Assembly: GCA_946999425.1 (NCBI GenBank)
Contig: CAMQDG010000034.1
Coordinates: forward strand, 1 to 15,792
DNA length: 15,792 nt
Source: an uncultured Peptoniphilus sp.
GTDB taxonomy: Bacteria; Bacillota; Clostridia; Tissierellales; Peptoniphilaceae
Direction of reading: 5' to 3'
The translations under genes and the position numbers were made by a program. The notes beneath the pieces were generated by a model that worked only from the letters and a program-made list of their open reading frames with translations, was not told where the DNA came from and made no database searches. Below are positions 1-7,000 of this stretch, one piece after another (the stretch's first letter is position 1; each line of letters opens with the position of its first letter).

Positions 1-13
1 CTTTTTAAAGGTG

Positions 14-280
14 GAAAAGCTTACGCTTTTCATTCCTATTGCCTTCATGGAGGTTGAATCTTAATTTACAATTTATCATTTTTTTATTTTATTTCCAATT
101 ATTCGCCTGGCGGCGGCGGACCAATAGCAGATATTTGCAGCCAAATCAAAGATTTGGGCAAATAGTTGCATGAGACCTACCATGATTTTTTTACAAAAAT
201 CGGGTTAGGGCTTCAAAGTTGGTCCCTAGATTCATATGCAAAGATTTACTTTTGCGAGAGGGAAAAATTCAACTTTTTTA
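14..280 (+). ncRNA. Candidate structured RNA, multi-branched
   Basis: No protein gene is visible here, but nested complementary arms suggest a folded RNA read on the plus strand. A hairpin GAAAAGC-TTAC-GCTTTTC occupies 14-31. A long-range closing helix pairs 50-59 with 267-276 (10 pairs, two G-U) and is followed at once by T274-T279, like a terminator tail. Inside it, GGACCAA (118-124) pairs with TTGGTCC (219-225). That helix encloses a 14-pair hairpin (132-138 and 141-147 with 151-157 and 158-164, bulge 139-140) and a second hairpin (176-209). A third hairpin uses GCAAA 238-242 with TTTGC 251-255. The 101-122 segment is unusually GC-rich for this window. No family was recognised by sequence. 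I saw no RNase P, tmRNA, SRP, T-box or cobalamin signatures. The roughly 220-base multi-branched form is compatible with the raiA-motif class of Firmicutes noncoding RNA, but that is only a guess. Any promoter would lie left of the window. Confidence 0.5.
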
Positions 281-319
281 AATAATGGTCAAATTTTTGC
301 TTAAAGAGGACAAAAAACA

Positions 320-337
320 ATGATAAATATTTAACAA
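320..337. promoter_or_regulatory. Rex-like operator, upstream copy
   Basis: This 18-base site reads ATGATAAATATTTAACAA. Against the Rex consensus TTGTTAA-N4-TTAACAA it matches 12 of 14 specified positions, with a perfect right half and a 5/7 left half. It lies just upstream of the -35 box at 345-350. Rex is the redox-sensing repressor of fermentative Firmicutes and is released by NADH. The assignment is inferred from the match and the context, and AT-rich DNA produces such matches by chance. Confidence 0.4.
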
Positions 338-344
338 AAATTCA

Positions 345-373
345 TTGAATATTATAAAAATGATTGTTATAAT
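345..373 (+). promoter_or_regulatory. Promoter of thl-crt-hbd
   Basis: A -35 box TTGAAT (345-350) and a perfect -10 box TATAAT (368-373) are separated by 17 bases, the ideal sigma-A arrangement. Transcription would start near 380 and give a leader of about 255 bases before the thiolase start codon. A weaker second candidate is TTGAAA (403-408), 18 bases, TAAAAT (427-432) with an upstream TG. Confidence 0.65.
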
Positions 374-381
374 ATAAACAA
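364..381. promoter_or_regulatory. Rex-like operator over the -10 box
   Basis: The 18-base imperfect palindrome TTGTTATAATATAAACAA matches 12 of 14 specified positions of the Rex consensus TTGTTAA-N4-TTAACAA, with one mismatch in each half. It contains the whole -10 hexamer (368-373), so bound protein would block RNA polymerase. Its centre is 44 bases, about four helical turns, from the centre of the site at 320-337. Rex control of thiolase, crotonase and hbd genes is established in solventogenic clostridia. Its operation here is inferred. Confidence 0.5.
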
Positions 382-635
382 AGATTATTTTAATTAGTTT
401 TATTGAAAATTTTAAAAAAATAGTGCTAAAATTTTGTTTAGCATTGTTTTAATAGGGTAAAAGTCTATTGTAATGTGTATTTTATTTTGAAAATGCAATT
501 ACTACAACTTATGAATTTATTGAAATAATCAAAGTAAAAAAAGGTTATAAACAACTTGTACAAATCAAAAAGGCGAAGTTGTATTTGACTGAGTGGCTAC
601 TGTGTTGCCACCAAGAGAATAATTAGGAGGTTTTA
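382..635 (+). promoter_or_regulatory. Long structured leader of the thl operon
   Basis: About 250 bases lie between the promoter and the thiolase start with no convincing gene. AAGTTGT (576-582) can pair with ACAACTT at 551-557 (7 pairs) or with TACAACTT at 503-510 (8 pairs with ATA extension). These are two mutually exclusive folds. A GC-rich hairpin GTGGC...GCCAC (593-611) ends 13 bases before the ribosome binding site AGGAGG (625-630). An AT-rich hairpin TGCTAAA...TTTAGCA (424-443) precedes a short T-rich run. No known riboswitch signature was recognised, so regulation by this leader is a possibility only. Confidence 0.35.
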
Positions 636-1817
636 ATGAGAAAAGTAGTTATAGCAAGTGCTGCAAGAACACCTGTTGGATCATTCGGAGGAGCTTTTAA
701 AGGAGTTTCAGCTGTTGAACTTGGAGTTACAGCTGCAAAGGAAGCAATGAAAAGAGCTAAGGTTACACCTGATATGATTGATGAATCATATATAGGAAAT
801 GTACTTCAAGCAGGACAAGGACAAAATGTTGCAAGACAAGTAGTTCTTGGTTCAGGTATCCCTTATACTAGCCCTGCAATTACAATTAATATTGTTTGCG
901 GTTCAGGTTTAAGATCAGTTTCCTTAGCAGCTCAAATTATTTCCAATGGCGATGCTGATATTATACTTTGTGGTGGAACTGAATCCATGTCAAATGCACC
1001 TTTCATTCTTCCAAAGGAAAGATGGGGAGCAAGAATGGGCGATGGAAAAGTTGTTGATGAGATGATTAAAGACGGACTTTGGGAAGCTTTTAATGATTAT
1101 CACATGGGAATGACAGCTGAAAATGTTGCTGAACAATTTAACATAACTCGTGAAAGACAAGATGAAATTGCAGTAATGAGTCAAAATAGAGCTGAAGAAG
1201 CAAGAAGAGCAGGAAAGTTTAAAGATGAAATAGTTCCTGTAGAAGTAAAGGGTCGCAAGGGAAAAGTTACTATGGTTGAAGAAGATGAGTACATTAAAGA
1301 AGGCGTAACTATGGAATCAATCTCCGGACTTAAACCAGCTTTTAAAAGAGATGGAGGTACAGTAACAGCTGCAAATGCATCAGGTATTAATGATGGAGCT
1401 GCTATGCTTGTTGTTATGAGTGAAGAAAAGGCTAAGGAACTTGGAGTAGAACCTCTTGCAACTGTTGTTTCTTATGCAACTGCAGGTGTTGATCCTAAGA
1501 TAATGGGAACAGGTCCTATACCTGCTTCAAGAAAAGCACTTGAAAGAGCTGGATTAAAAATTGAAGATATAGATTTAGTTGAAGCAAATGAAGCTTTTGC
1601 TGCTCAAGCTGGAGCTGTTATAAATGAACTTGGTCTTGATACTGACAAGACAAATGTAAATGGTGGAGCTATTGCAATTGGACACCCAATTGGAGCCAGT
1701 GGTGCAAGAATTTTAACTACACTTCTTTATGAAATGAAAAGAAGAAATGCAAAAAGAGGACTTGCTACTCTTTGTATAGGTGGCGGTATGGGTACTGCTC
1801 TTATAGTTGAAAGATAA
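636..1817 (+). CDS. thlA: Acetyl-CoA acetyltransferase (thiolase)
   Basis: Condenses two acetyl-CoA to acetoacetyl-CoA, the first step of the butyrate/3-hydroxybutyryl-CoA route in the cytoplasm. At 393 residues it has the normal length of biosynthetic thiolases. The nucleophilic cysteine is C88 in NIVCGSG. The NEAFAAQ motif has N318, the GHPIGASG motif has H350, and the second active-site cysteine is C380 in CIGGGMG. These correspond to C89, N316, H348 and C378 of the well-studied Zoogloea enzyme. The ATG at 636 follows AGGAGG (625-630) by five bases. It is first in a three-gene cluster, nine bases before crt, and likely transcribed from the promoter at 345-373 with its Rex-like sites. Biosynthetic rather than degradative use is inferred from the crt and hbd neighbours. 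Identity is very secure; the isozyme name is conventional. Confidence 0.95.
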   Translation: MRKVVIASAARTPVGSFGGAFKGVSAVELGVTAAKEAMKRAKVTPDMIDESYIGNVLQAGQGQNVARQVVLGSGIPYTSPAITINIVCGSGLRSVSLAAQIISNGDADIILCGGTESMSNAPFILPKERWGARMGDGKVVDEMIKDGLWEAFNDYHMGMTAENVAEQFNITRERQDEIAVMSQNRAEEARRAGKFKDEIVPVEVKGRKGKVTMVEEDEYIKEGVTMESISGLKPAFKRDGGTVTAANASGINDGAAMLVVMSEEKAKELGVEPLATVVSYATAGVDPKIMGTGPIPASRKALERAGLKIEDIDLVEANEAFAAQAGAVINELGLDTDKTNVNGGAIAIGHPIGASGARILTTLLYEMKRRNAKRGLATLCIGGGMGTALIVER

Positions 1818-1826
1818 GGAGTAAAT

Positions 1827-2609
1827 ATGGATTACAAATATCTTTTAGTTGAAGATAAGGGTGATGGAGTAAAACTTGTTACCATCAACAAAGAGAAAAG
1901 TTTGAATGCCCTTAATTCTGAAGTTTTAAAAGAACTTTCAGATTGCTTTTTGAAATTAGATAAGTGCCAAGAAACAAAAGTTATTGTTTTAACAGGAGCT
2001 GGAAAGGCATTTGTTGCCGGAGCTGATATTTCTGAAATGAGTCCACTTTCAGCAGCAGAAGGCTATGCTTTTGGAAAGCTTGGAATGGATGTATTTATGC
2101 AAGTTGAAAGAAATTCTAAACCTGTAATAGCAGCTGTAAACGGTTTTGCTCTTGGAGGTGGATGTGAACTTTCTCTTTCTTGCGATATAAGACTTGCATC
2201 AACAAAAGCTAAATTCGGTCAACCTGAAGTAGGTCTTGGAATAACACCGGGATTTGGTGGGACTCAAAGACTTATAAGAGCAGTTGGACCAGGAATGGCA
2301 AAGGAATTGATTTATACTGCAAACATTATAAACGCAGAAGAAGCTCTTAGAATAGGTCTTGTAAATCATATTTATGAGCCGGAAGAACTTTTAGATCAAG
2401 CAATTAAACTTGCAAAAACCATTGCTTCAAAGGCAAAACTTGCCGTTAAATATGCAAAGAGTGCAATCAACAACGGAATTCAAGCTGATATAGAAACTGG
2501 TATGGAAATTGAAAGAACTTCTTTCGGACTTTGTTTTGCAACAGAAGACCAAAAAGAAGGAATGAAGGCTTTTCTTGAAAAAAGAAATCCAGAATTTAAA
2601 AATAGATAA
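1827..2609 (+). CDS. crt: 3-hydroxybutyryl-CoA dehydratase (crotonase)
   Basis: Interconverts 3-hydroxybutyryl-CoA and crotonyl-CoA, the third reaction of butyrate synthesis. The 260-residue length is typical of short-chain crotonases. The oxyanion-hole segment AFVAGADISEM lies at 61-71. GFALGGGCELSLSCD (106-120) carries catalytic E114. GQPEVGLGITPGFGGTQRL (131-149) carries catalytic E134. Both acid/base glutamates of the enoyl-CoA hydratase family are therefore present. The start is supported by AAGGAG (1816-1821), which overlaps the thiolase stop codon, so translation may be coupled. The true start of hbd lies 19 bases downstream. The sequence alone does not settle chain-length specificity; placement between thl and hbd argues for C4. 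No sign of truncation. Confidence 0.93.
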   Translation: MDYKYLLVEDKGDGVKLVTINKEKSLNALNSEVLKELSDCFLKLDKCQETKVIVLTGAGKAFVAGADISEMSPLSAAEGYAFGKLGMDVFMQVERNSKPVIAAVNGFALGGGCELSLSCDIRLASTKAKFGQPEVGLGITPGFGGTQRLIRAVGPGMAKELIYTANIINAEEALRIGLVNHIYEPEELLDQAIKLAKTIASKAKLAVKYAKSAINNGIQADIETGMEIERTSFGLCFATEDQKEGMKAFLEKRNPEFKNR

Positions 2610-2616
2610 TAAACTT

Positions 2617-2631
2617 AGGAGGTTTAAATTG
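2617..2631 (+). promoter_or_regulatory. RBS deciding the hbd start (TTG)
   Basis: AGGAGG at 2617-2622 sits six bases before TTG at 2629-2631, which begins MKIAVIGSGTMG, the usual N-terminus of this family. An ATG 54 bases upstream in the same frame lies inside crt, has no such site, and would add an 18-residue basic extension unlike the family. Confidence 0.85.
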
Positions 2632-3471
2632 AAAATAGCTGTAATAGGTTCAGGTACTATGGGAGCAGGAATCGCTCAAGTACTTGCAAGCCATCACAAT
2701 GTAATAGTTAGGGATATAGATCCTAAAGCACTTGAAAGTGCATTGGCAAAAATTAAAAAAGGTTACGAAAAAAATGTAGCTAAAGAAAAAATGACTGAAG
2801 AAGAAAAAGATAAAGCTCTTAGCAGAATCAAAACTTCATCAGACATAAACGATATAAAAGATTGTGATCTTGTAATTGAAGCTGCAACTGAAAATCCAAC
2901 AATAAAAAAAGCAATTTTTAAAGAACTTTGCGAAACTTGCGACAAGAAAACAATTCTTGCATCAAATACATCTTCACTTTCAATAACAGACATTGGAGCT
3001 GCAACAAAAAGACCAGATAAGGTAATTGGAATGCACTTTTTCAATCCAGTACCAGCAATGAAACTTATAGAAGTTATTTCAGGTCAATTAACAGATCCTA
3101 AAGTTAAAGATACAATAATAGAACTTTCAAAAGAAATAGGAAAAACACCTGTTGAAGTAGCAGAAGCTCCTGGCTTTGTAGTAAACAGAATTTTAATTCC
3201 TATGATTAATGAAGCAATAGGAATTTATGCAGAATCAATCGCATCAGCAGAAGATATTGACACTGCAATGAAACTTGGTGCAAACCATCCTATGGGACCT
3301 CTTGCCCTTGGAGATTTAATCGGACTTGATGTAGTACTTGCAATAATGGAAGTATTATACACTGAATTTGGTGACTCTAAATATAGACCACATACACTTT
3401 TAAAGAAAATGGTAAGAGCAGGTCTACTTGGAAGAAAAACAGGCAAAGGATTTTACGATTACAGTAAATAA
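2629..3471 (+). CDS. hbd: 3-hydroxybutyryl-CoA dehydrogenase
   Basis: Reduces acetoacetyl-CoA to 3-hydroxybutyryl-CoA with NAD(P)H, acting between thiolase and crotonase. Started at TTG 2629 it has 280 residues, matching the roughly 282 of clostridial Hbd. The N-terminal Rossmann motif is GSGTMG (7-12), and D29 and D31 after the second strand fit NAD(H) binding. Catalytic residues of the family are visible: S115 in SNTSSL, H136 in GMHFFNP, E148 in KLIEVI and N186 in PGFVVNRIL. The C-terminal dimerisation domain includes NHPMGPLALGDLIGLD. It is the last gene of the thl-crt-hbd cluster, and a long hairpin terminator follows. The butyryl-CoA dehydrogenase and electron-transfer flavoprotein genes that often accompany it are absent here. 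Cofactor choice is inferred. Confidence 0.94.
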   Translation: MKIAVIGSGTMGAGIAQVLASHHNVIVRDIDPKALESALAKIKKGYEKNVAKEKMTEEEKDKALSRIKTSSDINDIKDCDLVIEAATENPTIKKAIFKELCETCDKKTILASNTSSLSITDIGAATKRPDKVIGMHFFNPVPAMKLIEVISGQLTDPKVKDTIIELSKEIGKTPVEVAEAPGFVVNRILIPMINEAIGIYAESIASAEDIDTAMKLGANHPMGPLALGDLIGLDVVLAIMEVLYTEFGDSKYRPHTLLKKMVRAGLLGRKTGKGFYDYSK

Positions 3472-3503
3472 TTAAATAAAATTATTTTAAAATTTCACAT
3501 TAA

Positions 3504-3570
3504 AACAAAGACTCTATAATATTTTGAGAATAAAACCTCAAATGAAGATTATAGAGTCTTTGTTATTTTA
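3504..3570 (+). terminator. Long-stem terminator after hbd
   Basis: A perfect 17-base inverted repeat, AACAAAGACTCTATAAT (3504-3520) with its complement at 3548-3564, encloses a smaller hairpin TTTGAG (3523-3528)/CTCAAA (3537-3542). A T-rich stretch (3563-3570) follows, 32 bases after the hbd stop codon. It probably ends the thl-crt-hbd transcript. The perfect arms mean it could also act on the other strand. Confidence 0.75.
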
Positions 3571-3770
3571 TAGAAAAATTAATATTTTCCTATTTAAAAT
3601 TTCTATTCTTTTATGCAGGAGTGAAAATTTACAGGCCTAGTTTCCTAAAATTCTTTATTTCATATAATTAAATAAGATTTAGCTATTTTTATATGTTTTT
3701 GCTGCATAATATCTTATTTATAATCTGTGTGGTAAATATATTTGATTTTTTTATTAATTTAATAAAAGCA
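3571..3770. other. AT-rich gene-free stretch with one hairpin
   Basis: No coding frame with a start and ribosome binding site is visible. The only structure I see is a 10-base inverted repeat, TAAATAAGAT (3669-3678) and ATCTTATTTA (3711-3720), with a 32-base loop. In DNA this AT-rich such a repeat may be fortuitous. The rest of the gap to 4010 holds the promoter and leader of the large surface protein, listed separately. Confidence 0.4.
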
Positions 3771-3771
3771 A

Positions 3772-3800
3772 TTGAAAAAGGGGGGGGTAAATAGTAAAAT
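3772..3800 (+). promoter_or_regulatory. Promoter with G8 tract in its spacer
   Basis: TTGAAA (3772-3777) and TAAAAT (3795-3800) are exactly 17 bases apart. Eight consecutive G (3780-3787) make up nearly half of that spacer. This is the longest G or C run in the window and stands in AT-rich surroundings. Homopolymer slippage would change the -35/-10 distance one base at a time and so change promoter strength. This is the known mechanism of phase-variable promoters such as porA and opc of Neisseria. The gene it faces is a surface protein, the usual target of such control. Transcription would start about 200 bases before the ATG at 4011. Slippage itself is inferred, not seen. Confidence 0.55.
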
Positions 3801-3815
3801 AAATCGATAATTTAT

Positions 3816-3852
3816 CTCAAAATTTATTAAAAAATTTAATGAATGTTTTGAG
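3816..3852 (+). promoter_or_regulatory. Hairpin in the surface-protein leader
   Basis: CTCAAAA (3816-3822) pairs with TTTTGAG (3846-3852), enclosing a second arm pair ATTAAA/TTTAAT. It would lie near the 5' end of the transcript from the promoter at 3772-3800 and could protect or regulate the leader. The remaining leader (3853-3999) is very AT-rich. It includes a TATAAT at 3932-3937 without a convincing -35 box. AAGGAGG at 4000-4006 is the ribosome binding site, four bases before the start. Confidence 0.35.
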
Positions 3853-4010
3853 AAAATAAATTTTAGATTTATTTATCTTTTACTACAGTAAATAAGAAGA
3901 GATAAAAAATAAGTTTTTAGATACTAATAATTATAATTAAATTTTAAAGATTATTTTTAATAAACTTCTAATTAAACTTTAGTAAAGAGAAAAAACATTA
4001 AGGAGGATTT

Positions 4011-7000
4011 ATGACAAGAAATAAGAATTTTTCTAAAATTTTATCAATTTTATTATCAGTAATTGTTTTATTATCTGCATTTCCAGTATCAACTTTTGCA
4101 GATAATACAAAAAATTCAAGTGAATTTACTGATGTTTCTAAAAAACATTGGGCAGAAAAGGGAATTTCTAACTTAGTTAAAAAAGGAATATTAAAAGGCT
4201 ATGGAGATAATAGATTTCTGCCAGATAATAAAATAAAAAGATCAGAATTTGTTAGCATACTAAATGAGTCATTTGGTTTTCATAAAAAAGCAAATGTAAA
4301 ATTTAATGATGTTGAAGTAGGTTCATGGTATTATGAAGGAATTTCAATTGCAGTGGGGGAAAATTACATATCTGGATACCCAGATGGATCTTTTAGACCA
4401 AATGCAAATATTACCAGGGCTGAAACGGCAATGTTACTTTATAAAATCTTTACCAATGAAAATAGTGAAGAGCTGAACAATAAAGAAGAAGAAAATAAAG
4501 TAGACTTAAAAGAAGACGTGCCATCATGGGCAAAAGATGCAATAAAATTTGTAATATCAAAAGGATATATGAAAGGCTACCCTGATGGAACTTTTAAAGT
4601 AAACAATTCAATTACAAGAGCAGAAGTTTGTAGCATAATCAACAGTGCCGATAATGTAATTAGTAAAATTAAAGAAAAAATACAAGAAGATAAGAAAGAA
4701 AAAAAAGAAGAAAAGAGTAAAGAAAAAACAAAAGCGCAGTTTAAAATACAATCAAATTCAGATAAGACTTTTGGATATGGCTCTAAAAACGATAGACCAA
4801 ATACACCAAGTACACCAAGTACACCAAGTACACCGAGTACACCAAGTACAGAATCAAATCCTTTAGCAATAGGAGAAATCAATGAAAATTTTTATCTATT
4901 GGATTTAAGTAAGGTAGACAGTGAAGAAAAAGCAAAAGAAATTTTAAAAGAAAAATACCTATCCTCAGACAATTATTGCACAGGAAAAGTCTTTAGAGAT
5001 AATAAAAAAGTGCTTTTATATGCTGAAAATCTTAAGGTGAAATGTGAAAAAATATCACAAATTCCAGAAACAATAGATGGAATTTACACAGATAAAAATG
5101 GAGAATTTGTATCTTGTAATGATAGATCAACTAGTGGAGATATTAGTCTTTTTGTTGGAAATGTTAAACTTGATATGCCATTTAAGACAAGTAAATATGT
5201 TTTAGGACTTAAAGGAAATAAAATAGAAGGTGCTTTAGATTTACAAGGTTCTACAAGAAAAATAGATGGTTTAAATTTTTATTTAGAAAAACTTCCTGCA
5301 AAAAATATGATATATGCTTCAGCTATATCTCAATCAGGAACTGTTAAAGACACCATATCCGATCTTGAAATCACAAATAATAGTTTTTATTTTGGTACAA
5401 ACACTCTAGCAGCTAAGAATGCAATAAGAATAGTTACCAGCTTGGAAAAAGGATATTTAAAAATTAATAATAATACTGTTAATGGCTTGGGAGCAGATAT
5501 TAATGGAAAAAATTATCAAAATGCAGCTATTTCAATTATAACAAGAACAAAAAATGGCACAGTAACAGAAATAAAGAATAATAAAATTTCTAATTATGGA
5601 TATCATGGAATAGGTGCTTCTGCTGACAAAGAAGCAAGTCTAAGTATAGAAAACAATATTTTAGAAGGTATTGGTCAAAATGGAATTGATATTTCTATGT
5701 TTGGAAGAGGAAAAGATATTAATGTTAAAGGAAATATTGTTTCAAAATATGGTTCAAAAAAAATAAAAGCTAAAAAAGACTTTTTTGGAAAAGAAGAAGA
5801 AATAACCAATAAATTTGAAGTAGGTCTTGGTATAGGCTATATAGAAAATGTATATGGTGTAAAAATAAATGGCAAATATTATAGCGAACAGAAAAAATTT
5901 TTAGACGAATTATATAAAGCGAATACAATTGAATCTAAAGAGCAAAATGATAAGAATGAGGGTGTTTTAGATTGCACTCCTATATACTTGGGTCAGTCTT
6001 ACAGATTTAAAAATCCAATAGAAGAAATTAATAAGAAAAATTCACGCTTACAAAATGAAGAATTAATAATCGTAAAAGATGATGATAAAGATTTAATTAT
6101 TCCAGATAATAAGATAAGGGAAAAAACTGTTAAGTCTATTAAAATCGTTGGTAATGCTGGTGGAAAACTTGTATTAAATTCAAGCCTTAAAATCACAGAT
6201 AATTTAACCATTGATTTGCCAAATGCAATTTTGCAAAATAATGCAAATGTAGAAAAAGACAAAGTTCACATTATAAATATTAAGAATAGTGATTCATCTG
6301 AATTTTCAATAAAACCACAATTTACAAACCTTGTATTTAAAAATTCTGAGGATCTTCCAATAGAAATTTTAAATATTAAAAATAGCTTGGGTCAAGAAGT
6401 TACAAAAGAAAAATCTATTCTTACAAATAATGTCAAAGTATTTGTTAATGGACAGGAAACAAAAGAAATCGAAATTGATGATAACAATGATAAAGTTATT
6501 ATAAAAAAATCATTATTAAACACATTGACAAAAGCTTCAAGCATCAAATTGGAGTATACAGATGGGGCAAATAATGTTTCAAAAATAGAAAAATCTTTTG
6601 ATCTATCTTTAACAAATGCATCCTCAATAAAGGCTAAATTTGAAAATAAAAATGTATTTACATTTTTTGAAAAATTTGCTCCGGACGAGGGAGTTAAAAT
6701 AAAAATAACAGAAATTAAAGATGCAAGTGGAAAAGCACTGGAAATCTCAAAAGTTAATCTTAATAATTTAAAAGTAAAAGTATCATATCATGAAGCAAAA
6801 GCAAATGATTTAGCAATAAATGGAGATACAATAACAGTTAAAAAGTCATTTTTAGATACTATATTATCTTCAATTTATGGAAGAGAACAGGATATGGTTC
6901 TTTCGCTTAAGGATTTAGACAATAAAATTTTAGATGCAAAAACAAGTTTAAAAATAAGTGTTATAAATAATTCATCAGGACAAGCAGAAGCACTAAGCAC

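Noticed and set aside
1..57. Open frame from the left edge ending TGA at 55-57, as a possible gene tail
   Set aside because: Only 18 codons with no recognisable protein end, and the bases form a hairpin (14-31) and one arm of the closing helix; a structured RNA explains them better.
424..443. Hairpin as an intrinsic terminator in the thl leader
   Set aside because: The stem has only two G-C pairs and the following run is interrupted (TTGTTTT), so it is too weak to call.
493..528. Leu-rich 11-codon leader peptide frame (MQLLQLMNLLK) before thl
   Set aside because: No ribosome binding site precedes the ATG and no terminator/antiterminator pair is tied to it; a chance frame in AT-rich DNA.
593..611. 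Hairpin before thl as part of a tRNA or T-box
   Set aside because: No cloverleaf, no TGG-N-ACC T-box sequence and no specifier stem are visible.
2575..2628. Earlier ATG start for hbd inside crt
   Set aside because: It adds a basic extension absent from the family and has no ribosome binding site, while TTG 2629 has AGGAGG six bases upstream.
3504..3564. Perfect 17-base inverted repeat as a miniature mobile element
   Set aside because: No flanking target duplication or transposase, only a 27-base interior, and its position right after hbd fits a terminator.
4803..4847. Tandem repeats as a CRISPR array
   Set aside because: The nine-base units are contiguous without spacers and lie in frame within a protein gene.
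4577..4882. Antisense frame rich in Leu, Val and Gly opposite the SLH/TPS region
   Set aside because: It is the mirror of the TPS repeats and Lys/Glu-rich codons of the real gene, with no family resemblance or ribosome binding site.
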